DNA of 64,000 bases from Wurfbainia villosa (lineage: Eukaryota; Streptophyta; Magnoliopsida; Zingiberales; Zingiberaceae), in the NCBI GenBank assembly GCA_025175895.1, contig CM046004.1:5518001-5582000 (forward strand). Direction: 5' to 3'. Shown here piece after piece: positions 13,201-25,400 of this stretch; the stretch's first letter is position 1, and each line of letters opens with the position of its first letter. The notes under the pieces were generated by a model. That model searched no databases. It was not told where the DNA came from and worked only from the letters and a program-made list of their open reading frames with translations. A program made the position numbers and the translations under genes.

Positions 13201-15192
13201 ATATGTAATAAGACGAATGTTAAGATAGAAGATGATGAGTTATCTAGAATTGATAACTTTAAGTATTAGGATCATTTTTGCAAGATGATGGAGGGATTGA
13301 GAGAGATATCTTACATAGAATATAAACAGGATAGTTGAAATGGAGGAAAACATCGGGTATTTTATGTGATCATAAAATACCTCTAAAACTTAAAGGGGAG
13401 TTCTACAAAACGGCAGTTAGACCTGCTATGTTATATGGAGTTGAATGTTGGGCTACGACTTGGGCACATGAACAGAAGATAGGAGTTGCAGAGATGAGGA
13501 TGTTAAGGTGGATGTGTGGACATATGAGGATGGACAGAATAGGTAATGAGAGCATTAGAAAGAAAGTCGGAGTTGCATCTATTGAGGGAAAACTCCGAGA
13601 GATACGTTTAAGATGATACGAATATGTACTTAGACGACCAATAAATGTTTTAGTCAGATGATGTGAAACTATGACAAATATGCACATCAGATGAGGAAGA
13701 GGAAGAAAAGGATTTGATTAACAATAATAAAATAAGATAAAATTTATTTAGGTACAAATGATGATATAGTAAGGGATAGAGCCCAATGACGTAGAAGGAT
13801 CCATATAGCCGACTCTATCTAGTGGGATAAGACTTAGTTGTTGTTGTTGTCGACTTGTTATTATTGTTGTTATTTTATATAATGCATGCTTTTTTAAAAC
13901 TAAATTTTGGAAAATAGTTTTTACAACAATTCCTCTCATGCAATCAAAATGACTTTGAATATAATGTACGGGAAGAAGAGATTTGAGCATGCAACTTTCC
14001 AAAAGCTGGAAGTAATTTGGAAAAATATCCTATGATATCCTCAGTGAAGTTAAATGTTATACACTGTGGAATCTTGAAAGAGAAAATATTGTATTGCTTA
14101 TCATAATTATGAGATCGCCAATGTAGGTGAGGGTATTGGGAAGAAGAGATTTGAGCATGCGCTCTCCAAAGGTCCTGAACAATTTAGGAAAATATTCCAT
14201 GATATCCTTAATGTGAAGTCAAATGTTATACACTGTAGAATTTGGAAAGAGAAAATATCGTATTGTTTATCATAATAATGAGATCACCAATGTAGATGGG
14301 GTATATATAGACATACTAAAACCCTAAACCTTGGACTAAAGTGGGATTAAACTCACTAGACCAATAGCTTTATTAATGTACCTTGTAAAATAAAAGACCC
14401 ATCAAAATGTACACCTTAGGAGGGAAAATGTGTTCATTCTGAGATTTTGTTGATGCTTATTTTTGTTTTATACTCTGCTACCCAAGCGAGCGTTACAACA
14501 GTGCCTTTTTACAATACTTCGTCATGTGGACCTGTGTGCTGCTCAAAATCTTGTTCGTCCAAGTCGTCAATTTCTCTTTGGTAATTTTACTTCTATACCT
14601 TACAGCTCATCGTTATCCTATTTGTTTGATTTCAGAACGGATGGACTTCGTCAGGCATATTCACTTGCTGAGGGCCCTTCTACCTCTCATGATGCACGTG
14701 GTGGAAATGGACGCCCACCCCAATTTTCACAGAACTTTCCAAGTCGATTTGGACAACAATCCATTCATCGGTATAATTATATGAACCCAACCATTATGCA
14801 TGGTGAAAGAAACCATCAACATGGCCAGCCAGCTCATTTAAATTACAACATAACAGATTCTCATTCTTCTACCAATGCTATGTTCAGCAATAGCATGCCA
14901 TGGGGTAGTTATACAGCTTTCTTCCTTATCAAATTGGCATCATTTTTGCAGTTCCTTTTATTTTTCACTTTGAGTAGTGATTTTGTGGCTGATATCATCA
15001 AATATAGCATACCTATAGTTGGGCATAGTTTGGTTGGACTCATGTTGACATTGCAAAGTTTTCTTTCTTGGGCATGATGGGAAAAATAATCATCTGATAG
15101 TGCTGAATGATATTGTAGGGCGGAGGGGTGGGCATCCAATGACGACAACCCTACCAATGGCTCATTCAAGAAGGGACTATGGAAAGATTTAA
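1266..15192 (+). CDS. YAK1: YAK1-like dual-specificity (DYRK family) protein kinase, 5' partial
   Basis: Spliced from 17 exons: 1266-1465, 2060-2213, 2303-2412, 2522-2591, 2705-2787, 2872-2950, 3065-3105, 3262-3384, 6586-6736, 6822-6936, 7039-7121, 7218-7292, 7656-7730, 7860-8674, 9500-9679, 14636-14904, 15119-15192. All junctions are GT-AG and the sum (2697 bp) is one open frame of 898 codons plus stop. Kinase marks in order: glycine loop GQGTFGQVAKCW, lysine in VAVKIIK, catalytic loop HCDMKPEN, DFGSAC, and an activation loop with YSYIQSRYYRSPE carrying the Y-x-Y pair typical of DYRK kinases. A long Ser/Gly/Tyr-rich tail follows (mostly exon 7860-8674), ending SRRDYGKI. Plant YAK1 is known as a growth and stress kinase linked to TOR and ABA signalling; that role here is inferred from homology. 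The N-terminal ~70 residues seen in relatives are not found upstream, so the start lies outside the window. Oddity: relatives usually have HCDLKPEN, here L is M. Confidence 0.93.
3476..3750. mobile_element. MITE-like inverted-repeat element in a YAK1 intron
   Basis: The two ends match each other in inverted orientation over about 38 bp with mismatches (left end GTAGTGTTTGGTTC, right end reverse complement GGGGGCGTTTGGC). Both are bordered by TAG, a possible 3-bp target duplication. The inside is rich in AAAACG/CGTTTTC strings that fold back on each other. It carries no coding capacity. The superfamily is unsure (PIF/Harbinger-like or hAT-like). Confidence 0.55.
4992..5463. mobile_element. MITE-like inverted-repeat element in a YAK1 intron
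   Basis: Inverted ends share ATGAGGGAAGGAAA near 5009-5022 and its reverse complement near 5436-5449, each flanked outward by TGGACCA-type sequence. Internal segments repeat GGAAA/TTTCC strings. No coding content. Boundaries are approximate and no clean target duplication is visible. Confidence 0.45.
11378..11420 (-). mobile_element. Short 3'-end fragment of an RTE-type LINE
   Basis: The stretch reads, on the minus strand, like the conserved RTE tail: CCACCTAGTGGGATAAG followed by TTGTTG repeats. The same tail appears in full at 13800-13858 and at 49870-49930. Only about 40 bp remain here. Confidence 0.6.
11572..12216. mobile_element. PIF/Harbinger-like MITE with TAA target duplication
   Basis: The left end GGCTACATTTGGTGAGGGGT and the reverse complement of the right end GGCTACATTCGGTAAGGGGT match, and the similarity continues through the TTGTAATGTA strings. 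TAA flanks both ends (11569-11571 and 12217-12219), as expected of PIF/Harbinger elements. The 645-bp element has no transposase. Its middle (about 11810-11960) is a GC-rich quasi-tandem of CGACGATCGACGACCGA-type units, unlike the AT-rich rest. It lies in the YAK1 intron between 9679 and 14636. Confidence 0.75.
12940..13858 (+). mobile_element. Degenerate RTE-type LINE, 3' part with reverse-transcriptase remnant
   Basis: Broken frames encode reverse-transcriptase pieces: GLHQGSVLSPYLFTLIMDE near 12957, an FVDNIVLVDEA (YxDD-box relative) near 13058, and a C-terminal piece at 13335-13616 with ECWATT and AEMRMLRWMCGH, typical of plant RTE/LINE proteins. Stops and frameshifts show it is dead. It ends in the family tail CTAGTGGGATAAGACTTAG plus TTG repeats at 13800-13858. 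It lies in sense orientation inside a YAK1 intron. Confidence 0.8.
13971..14302 (+). repeat. Direct tandem duplication, period about 168 bp
   Basis: Unit 1 (13971-14138) and unit 2 (14139-14302) share GGAAGAAGAGATTTGAGCAT at their starts, ATGTTATACACTGT in the middle and CACCAATGTAG/CGCCAATGTAG at their ends, with roughly 10-15% divergence by eye. Non-coding; it lies upstream of the penultimate YAK1 exon. Confidence 0.7.
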
Positions 15193-18100
15193 GCCTTCCA
15201 AATGGGATAATTATTAGTTGCTAGCACCAAAATATTGCTTGCAGTCGCTTTGCTTGTGTTGTTTCTGACTGTCATTAATTGGGCTATTGATACATTGTTC
15301 TTCCACATAATGTTGTCATTGTGGTAACTTTATATCATCTTTGATGAATTTCAAAAATCTCAACCTCAACCTCCACCGGTGCATTCAACATCATTTTTTT
15401 TTTTTTTGGCCGGATTCAGAGGGCAATCCTATGGTTTCAATTGGTTAAATTTTCATTTTTTTTTCCAGCAGTAACAGCTAGAAGAAAGGAGCGTCTATAA
15501 TTATGTGGATTGGATTGGCGATGGCAATCTTGAAAAGATTTCTTCTGTTCCGGTCGATTCAACTGGGAAGAACCAGAGCGCCATAGCAGGCCTTGCATTT
15601 TGAAAGGAATGGTTAAAAGCTTATCCTCTTTAAGATATGTAAGTGTATGGTCGCCATTATTATTTGAACTCTATTTGATGCGTGGTACTATCCTGAGTCA
15701 TTGTTGGGCAAACTTTAAGGACTTTAGGTGGTTGATTGTTGAGCAACAGGACGTCTGTGCCTGGTTCCTAGCATAACGCAATTGCTTGCTTGAGCCTTCC
15801 ACGCTGATGATCGATTGATTTTGGTACAGATTTGATAGATGATGTACTGGTCTGTCTATTGGCAGGTTAACTATCTAGTATTTGAGTCAAGTCGTTCATC
15901 ATACATGCATTATTATAGACGTTCAGGATTGTAGAATGATGACTTTAATGAGCAGAGTATAAGGATTATGGTTTTCTTTTATAATCCCTTTTAAAGAGGG
16001 ATATTTTACTGAAAAAGCATCAAATGACTCTGAATAGGGTCATTTTATGGTTTCACCTCGTAATTATCACATCCTCGATCATTAAATTTCCTCGACTTTG
16101 CATACATTTATTTCATTAATATAGCTCTTCAAGCCATCCATCGAACTTGCTCGTGCATTTCTTCCTCCCACAAAACATAGAGGCGGCAGGATTGCATGAG
16201 CCATTTATCTTTGGTGCTTTTGCTCAAAATCTGAATGCTTTCTCAATTGCTACTCCGGGACCAGACTGTTGAAGCATTAGAACTAAAACGAGCATATTAG
16301 CTCGCGAAGCTGGGGATATCTATGTGCTGGCGAGACCTTGAGCATGACGTAGCATGCGTAGGCGAGTACAGGGGCAGCTGCCAAGAACACGGCACGAGTC
16401 ATTTAGTGAAACAGCGATTTGGATGTGTTTTCCTTGCTGGGAAGAATACTAAAGTCGTGATAGTAATAGTACCTTCCATGTTCAGGAAAGTGATATGGGG
16501 CCTGAGTAGCGGGAGGTTCATCTTGTCATGGTGTGCTCATCGGCCAACGTGCTTGCGAAACGACACTGTTTATTTTCTCTATCAATATTAACAGAGGATC
16601 CAAGGAAATTGAGAACACTTTGTCATGGTGCCTCTGCCATTTGTTCGAGTTTCTATGATTTTTTTTTTTCACCCAATATAGTCATGAATTTTCATAGACG
16701 AGTAGGAATAGTCTGAACCATGTTATATCATTTTTTTTTTTATAATTGAGGGATTCGGATTTTGCCCAATTAATTCTTAAGATAAACAGTCTCTCATTGT
16801 TTTTTATTCGATAAATTTAAAGTACAATTTATTCACACTGAATTTGTTATCTTGTTATGCAAAAAGATATTATTCTTAGATGCAGACAAGTGCTCAATGT
16901 AGTATTGTGTATTGCTTATGATACGATGATATCCTCTTCATTTTATGAAGGGGAGTTTAAGGTTAAAGGTTTATGGCATCTAGTTTCTAAAGGATGAAAT
17001 TGTTAACGTTTCACGGTCGTATCAGTACCAAAAAACTGATGCCAGAGCATCCATAAAGTCAACATTTACTACCAAAGCAAATGTAATCACAGAAGTCATG
17101 TAACGTAGCCTACTTGCACCATTTTTTTTATTGGCATTAGAATATCTAAATTTTCGATCTGATAACAAATTTTTAAAATATCTCATCAACAATTGAGCAA
17201 GATAAGATTGGAGTCCAAAAGACCCCCATCGGCCACCAAGAATAAATCAAGAAATATCGTAGTTTTTTCACGGTTAAATTCAGACTCTGCAGTCGTGTCA
17301 TTCCTGAACAACGATCCAACATCGAAGTCGTACTTCGTCCATCGGATAAACTCCTGAGTCCAGGATTGTCCAAATGGATTTTTTCTAAATTCGTCGTCGA
17401 ACAATATCACAGCAGAGGATCAAATTATATTTTTCTATTGGATGCTTCTCCGTTTTTACCGTTGCACCGTGCCCCTGAGAGCTACTTGCGCCTTTCGAAT
17501 TGACTAGTGTGGTTTGATCTAACTCCATTGGCCCATTTAATAGATTGTCGACCTACTTAGCCTACCTTTCGATTTAGATCGATCTAGACTCATCAAATTG
17601 AATTCTACCAAATTGATTTGTCTACTTAGATTAGCCAACCTCGGATAGCATATTCGCTCGAACCAGCAAGCCTACTCGAGCCAAAATGTCCTCTCAATTT
17701 TGTTAGTTGCCCTGATAGATGATGTGTTAGCTTGAGCTACCCATCTTACTTAGATTGATATATTTTCATCGATCGATTCACCCTGACCAACATGTTTACT
17801 AGGACCAAGGATCGACATGTTGGCTTTGATGTTGGCTTGTCAAATCTAGACCCTCTAACTTTCATAAATTGATTAATTCGCTTGACTTACTCAAATTGAT
17901 GATTTCTTGAATCGCCTTGCTCACCTAGTGCTCTTAGACTAAATGGTGCACTAGACCTATTCGGACCAATTGACTTGCTTGGATTGCTTGACTCGCATGG
18001 AACTAACCAACCCACTAGATCCACCTCACCGGTCACCTGGCTCACCCAAGTCGATTGTAGTAACTAGTTTGCTCGGCTCAATCCACCGGTTTGACTTATC

Positions 18101-19427
18101 CAACTTCCTTTGTCGTTTCGACCCCATCGAACCACTTGAACAAATTGCATGTACATGGGAGAGAAGGTGAAGAATGAAAAGAGCTTTATTAACCATTAAC
18201 CAAGTAAAAAATTTACGATGAGTACCTATCACCAAATAGAATTTGTCATTGACAAAATAAAAACTTAGGATTGTTCATATTTTTTTTTATTATATCAAAT
18301 TCTGAAAAATCTAAATAATAGAACTAAAACGGAGAGCATGGCAAAAACTTTATAAAACATCAAAGAGTTTTCTATGCCCCAGGAGCACAGTGCAACGATA
18401 AAAACGAAATAGAAGAACATATAGTTTGATTTTTTATTGAGACAATATTTAACGATGAATTTTAAAAAAAAATATAGAGACGATCTTTTATGCAGGAGTT
18501 TGTTTGACAGATAGAATAAAATTTTGACGTTGAACAATTTTTCAGGAATGAAACGACTACGAAATCCGAGTTGGATCATCAAATTATGAGTATTTCCTTG
18601 ATATACCTAAGTGATTGATGAAAATCTATAAAGATCTTGACTTTTTTCAGCTCAGTTATCGAAGAAGTATTTCAGTAGAACCGTAAGACCGAATTAATCA
18701 TCTCAGAGATTAATCGAGCTGAAGACTTTCTTATGCTAATAAAAAAAATCAAAGAGTTTTCCATTCAAATGTCTGATTCGATGTCTAATTTATGTCTGTG
18801 GGATCACACATTTTGACACAACATGATTTCCAAGAGTACTCGACAAAGAGAAACAAAAACTATCAGATAAAAAACATCAAAGGAGAAAATTAAAGGTAAC
18901 AGAGAAAAGAGATTTGTAGCTAAGGATAGGTATCAAAAAAAAAAATCAAATTGAATAAAATTTGTTTTGTGAATATATTTTAACCCAGATTCAAGATTGT
19001 GATATCTGATGCAAGGAAACGGTAACAAATTGTTTCAGGCAACTGGTAAGAAATTAGATCCTTTATTTTTCCAGAATATTAGCTGATAAATCGATTGTCC
19101 AACTGGGGATTAGATTACATATTTGTTCATACGCCTCCTATCCACAAAGAACTAGTCACTCAACCTTACTCACGAAGGATCACCAATTCATTCTTTCATC
19201 ATCCAGAATTTGTCGATGGGCAATGAGATTCAATAGAAATTTGAGGTCATATCCAAAAGCATTCCATGTAGAACAAATACAACTTTTCTCTTGCGAAAAA
19301 TAAAGAAAGGGAGAAACACAAACAGGTGCAACATGCGAGAAACTTTGATTTAGTTTGTCACACTCCCCTTGGAGAATAAATATAACTGCAAGTGTTCAGT
19401 TGCAGCAGAATAAGTCATGTAGATTGC
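15193..19427. other. Intergenic region between convergent genes
   Basis: The first few hundred bases are probably the YAK1 3' UTR. From about 17450 to 18160 lies a pyrimidine-rich, quasi-periodic stretch built of TTGACTTGCTTGG/CCAACCCACTAG-like words. The remainder is AT-rich and I see no exon, RNA gene or recognisable transposon in it. Short open frames here lack codon structure or homology that I recognise. Confidence 0.6.
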
Positions 19428-22400
19428 CTAATCATACACACGGTTGATACACGACGAGTCACATGGATATGCGCAGTCGATCTTCTGAAACATGGTCCGA
19501 TCGTAAAACCAGTCTCCCACTGCTGTGGCAATTGGCTACAATAATAATAGTAATTAGACAAACAATAACATTTAATCATGCTGGTGTTGGTTTTATATTG
19601 ACAATCTACTTTTCGAGAAGTTTTCATGAAGATCAGATGAGGTCAATTGGAGAATGGCCGAGCTTACAGTGTTATTTAGTGAAGGAGAATCAGCAGCTAG
19701 CCATGTATCTTGGCTTCCTGACTGACAGTGAGCAAAGCATGAATTTATGTACATGCCAATGGATGAGTTCTCGAGCCCCGGCAAAGCACTCAGGAATTGA
19801 GACCGGAAACCTGTTCATTTGCCAATTGCACCAACAGACATCCAGCAGAGTCCATGTATTGAAATAGATGCTAAGAATCAAGTCATGTGAATAAATTGCA
19901 CTGACAATGAGGAAAAGAAAGTCTTACCATGCATTGTCTCGAGCTGGTCAGAAGAACACTGTTTAATATCAAGTTTGCAATCGCTCCAAGTCTTATGTGG
20001 GTCAGCAGAACTTGGAGCCAAAATGTTCTTGATCTGCAAGTTTAAAGACACAATAGACCTTATCACACTTTTTTTTTTTGTTTCAATAAGTTTTGGATTG
20101 GATTATCAGATGAAGTTGTGACCTGCCATGCATCATATGCTGCATTCAGAATGAAAAGAGGTGTGCGCAGCTCAGGCACCACGTATTGAGGGAAGAAGCA
20201 CTGCATTCAAATGGTTAATGTTTTTCAAATATGAAATTACAGTATTTTTGGAGAAAAAGTCAGTCTCTTAGTAGAATGATGTTGCTCACCATGCTCATCG
20301 TCGAAGTGCATGAAGATGGCAAGTTCTTGGCAGATCCCTGTAGATCATGATGATTGAAAAACAGCCAAACATGAAGTGCTAGAACCACTCGAAGCTTGAA
20401 AAATAGCACCGATTGACAAGGTGCACTTTAATTTGGGAAACATGAAATTTATCTTGTAGCTTGCACTTCTATACATTAAAGAAAATCTATATCAGTATTA
20501 GACTCAGTTTGTTTTTCGAAGTATTTTCCTATAATCATGATCGACAGAAAATGTTTAGGAGATGAATGAAAATAATAAATTTAGTTTTGGGGAAATGACT
20601 TTCACTCGTCTTCCCACTCTCATCCCTCTACGAGTTGCCACCCTCTCCAACTGTTAGTAATATATGAGAGATGTCCTAAGGCAATCGCCTTATGTATGAA
20701 CCATTTATATGATAAATGAAGATTCACTATTTGAGTATACATGTTTCATGTATTTGATTGGATCTTAAACTCATTTACTGAATGTCCACGATACGATTCA
20801 CAAAGATGAGAGAATTTGTGATTGGATCACAACTAGTGAGTATCTCTACATGTGTAATTGTGATGTATCTAATTATCCTAGTCGATGAATCGATGGATTC
20901 GACACCATCAATTCACGAGACTAGCACGAGGTATACTCCTTGGTGTATCCAAGCAAATGATTCTCACCGGGCCGGAGACATAGTGATGTCCGAGTTAATC
21001 GTGGATGCTAGTTATGGTAACTAGTTCATCGAGTGACCACCGTAAGACTTCATATGGTTCTCTCATATATAGATATGTCAATGAAGTTCTTACCGTGGGC
21101 TTAAGTGCGATGTTCTTCGACTTCAGATTCAAGTCATCTTGATCATGGAGACTTATGCTTTGACATCTAAGCAAACATCTCTAAGGAGATGTGGACCCGG
21201 ATGATTGGGTATAAGTCAAGTGATCAAGGTGTTTGAATAGCCTATAAAGGATTCACCACTCTTGCAGGAGATGTATACCCATGGCCTCTCGCCTGATTGT
21301 TACTAAAGTCTGCCAAAGCATTACATGTTTAGAGTAAGGTACTCTTCGATACATGTGGAGTAACTAGAATCAGAGGACGAGGAAATGATACTGGGCTAGG
21401 TGTGACGAGTCACTTAGTGGGGATCGACTACATAGACCATGTCCTCAACCAAGTGGGTATAAGATGAGTGAAGGGAATGGGGCACGATTCATTCGAGCCA
21501 TCAAGGGTTTCGTAAATAGTTCGATCAACCGCTGATCTTTTCTGCTAATCGGGGATCATGATGTACTACTAGGTGCCACTCATGATCGCTCTATAATTAA
21601 TGGTTAATTATAGACGGCCAACATAAACCGAGAACCTATTTGGTCACACGCACAACGAGTGTAATCCAAAGGATTTAAAACGAGCCGAGAATGGGATTCT
21701 CGCATCGAGAGAAACTATGTTTGGTCGACTCAAACATAAAGCGAGCATGAAATTGTTTCACCGCAATGGAAGCGTGGATGGGCCGTGTCTTATGAAGACA
21801 TAATGGATGGACCAAAATGGTTTGGTTCTAATCCAATGGAGGAGAATAAACCAAAGGGTTTGGTTTATTTTAAACGAATGAACCAAAAGTTGGTTCGTTC
21901 GCTTTTAACTTAAAATAAACCATCATGGTTTGGTTTATTTTAACTTATCTTAATGGAGCGGTTAACGGGCTTTATGGATATGATCCATTAACCATTCCCC
22001 TAAGAGGCTCCCAAGCTTTAGCCGGTGATCCTTCCCCAGCGCCGACTCCGTGATCTCTCCGGTGATCTTCAAGGTTTGGCATCAAGGTGAGCTTCTCTCC
22101 TTGTTTTGGCCGGGCGCCTACTCTTCCACTCAAGCTGTCCAGTTTTTCTGACAGCTTGTTCTCCTCTCGCCGGAGCGCCGCTTGACGACGGTTAGTGCCC
22201 GACAGCGCTAACTTACCGGGGATTTGATCTCCGTAATCCTCTCGAGGTGGAGGACGGCGATTCGGCCAAACGGTTGACGAATACCTCTCCGGAGAAGCGA
22301 AGTTTTGAGAACTCGCTTGATCCGAATTTGATTCGGATCGTGATCATCTCTCGATCACGCCGCCTTCAACACGAGGCTAGTAACCCGCACGTAAGACGGC

Positions 22401-25400
22401 TCGTGGACTTAGCGGTCATCCCGAGGAGCTCGGCGTGGATACGGATAGAGACGATTCTTACGAGGATCGCTCCGGCTGATGCCGTTTCGCTACACGCCAT
22501 ACGAAAAGGTATAACGAGTTTAATTTCCTTTATTGCAAATTTTAATTTACTGCTATGTCTACACTTGTTGTAATAGCATGCGTGTTGTGTGTGTTGTAAT
22601 AAATATAGATTTATTATTTTTAATTGCTCACTGTGGCTCATGTTTACAAACATGATCGAACACACACACGCCGCGGTGCCGGAAACCCAACAGTGGTATC
22701 AGAGCCCAGGTTGTGTTTCGACATAATCGTAAAAATGGTTTTGCGATAGTCATAATGTATTTCTGGAAATTTTCTAAATTTTGGAAATTTAGAAGTATTT
22801 ATGGAAATTTTTCAATTTTGGAAAGTCTAGAAGTATTTATGGAAATCTTCCACTTTTGGAAAGTTGGAAGTATTTATGGAAATTTATATTTTCCATAAAT
22901 AAAATATTTGATTAGATTCTGGAAATTTGTTTCCTAATTTAATCATGATTTGATTTGGGAAATCAAATCTTAAAATATTTTATTTCCATAAGTAGTTTTA
23001 ATGATTTAGAAATTGGTTTCCTAAATAGATTTTCCTTAATCAAATAATTCCATGAATAAAATATGTGATTAGATTTGGAAATTTGTTTCTAATTTAATTA
23101 TGATTTGATTTGGAGAATCAAATCTTAAACATATTTTATTTCCATAAATAGTTATGACATATAAGGAAATATATACATGACATAATTGTATGCCATGTAA
23201 TTGCATTAGATGCATAACATTATGCCATGCGTGTCGTGACATGTAGATGTATGTCATGTATGCCATGCCATGTAGATAATAGTTATTTGCATGCAAAGAG
23301 GATGAGACATAAAACCCTTAATCAATATTAAAGCCTACACCTTCCATTAATATGGTTAGAACCAGAGTTCTGCTTTCTTGTTTGGGTTGTTGACTTTCCA
23401 AGCCCTACCAACTCAACATGTTCAAACCATGGAATAGTTTAATACTAATATGGTAAGAGTCGAGGTCAATCGTTAGCTTTGGTTGTTGGACTCTCTCCAA
23501 GCCGGGCTAATTGGTTGAATGCGCCTAAACCATATTAAAACTATGTCGATTAATGGGTTGGCTTTAACCTGGAGCATCGGCTTGTTGGACTCTCTCCAAA
23601 GGTCGATGTAAAGGGAGGTGAAGTTGGGTGCTATGCATATGATGCATACTTGTTAATGTGTTAACAACCCGATGTATGTGTGAACATTCAATTAGTTGAT
23701 AGCAGATTGTGATAGTTGCATATACGTGATATGCAATCGGTATAGTTGATACCTACCGTAGTAGTTATGAATGGCTTGTTGGACTCTCTCCAAGGTTGTT
23801 CATAACTATGATGGATATCAGCCCATTCGGAGATGGACCTACGATCTCCCGAAGTGATTTTGGGGTTTTTGAAATTCGAAAAATGAATGGGATTTATAAA
23901 TGTATATTGATGCATTTTAAAATCATTTTCTCATATATGCTCGCTTTGTATTTCTAAGTTAATATATCGATCACGATGTGTTTGAATTTGCTCCATTTCG
24001 ATTCAAATAAATCGATCGGGCCGAACTTCGACTACTTAGAAACTCGAGAATTGTTCTCAAGGTGAAAAGCTTCATGTATGTCCTCGGCGCTCTTCCCGCC
24101 ATCCTAGTGACGATGCAACTCTGGACCAATTGTTGGCCTATCAGACACATGTGAGTGATTCTGAACAAATGAGTTGCATCATGCTAGCCGCGATGGAACC
24201 CAAGCTACGAAAGCAGCATGAGCATATGGATGCTCATATCGTAGTCCTTCATCTTTGTGAGTTGGTTGATGAGCAAGTGAGATTCGAAGGTTCAAGTCTC
24301 AAAGCTCCTCTTCACCTCTCGAGATGCTAGGAGGTTCATCTGTGGTATCGCCAATATGTCAAGACCGTGGAGTCCTTCTCGAGAAGCACGAGCAGGGACG
24401 GTGCTGTTAGTTGATTCCTCAAAGAAATATTCTAAGAGGAAGTCAAAGGAACAGCAGAAGGGAAAGAAGAGAAGGCTAAGAAGGTAGAACTAGCACAAAA
24501 GGAAACTTGCCATCATTATGGCAAGGAGAGCCATTTGCGAAGAAAGTGCAAGATTTATCTGAGTCCGTGAAGAAGGATAAGGCACTGATGCCCCATCTTC
24601 TTCGTAAATCTTCTTTATTGATTGTCATTCTATTTCTCACACTTGGGTATTTGATACTCGGGTGTGGCTCACATATATGTAATGACATACATGGGCTAAG
24701 GAATAGAAGAAGACTCGCCAAGGAGAGTCAAATTTACGTGTTGGGAATGGAGCAAAGGCTGTCGTGACTCGCCATCGAACGATTTGTTGAAACTCTCAGG
24801 ACTTGTCTTAGAATCGACAATTGCTTTTATGTTCCTTCGCTGATAAAGAACATCATTTCTATTTCTTGTTTAAATAGAAATGGTTTCCATTTGACTTTTA
24901 GTAACAATTGTTGTTACATAACTTTGAATGGAGTTCTTATGGGACCGGAACTTTAAGCAATGGTGTTTATACGCTTGGACGATCCAAAGGATATTTCAAT
25001 ATCGGGCGAGCAACACGTGCTCGAAAGGATAATCAAATAGACTTATATGTGGCATTGTCGCCTTGGCCATATAAGCAAGAAACGCATGTCCGAATTACAC
25101 CGATGTGGAATTCGGAATCGCTTGAATTGGATTCATACGATACATGCGAATCATGCTTAAAAGGCAAGATGACTAAGTTACCTTTACGAAAAGGTGAACG
25201 AGTGGGAGAGTTACTAGGTCCTAATACATACCGATGTATGTGGACCTATGTCAACTCAAGCTTTAGGAGGCTATAGCTACTTCATTACCTTCACCGATGA
25301 TCACTACGGTTTGGGTATGTGTTCTTGATGAAACACAAGTCCAAGCCTTTGAAAGGTTCAAAGAATTCAGAATGAAGTAGAGAAACAACATGACAAGAGT

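Noticed and set aside
16322..16716. Open frames in the intergenic region
   Set aside because: They are short and overlapping, with no homology I recognise.
22247..22573. 108-codon open frame in the 5' LTR
   Set aside because: It lies inside an LTR; the other LTR breaks the frame, so it is not conserved as a protein.
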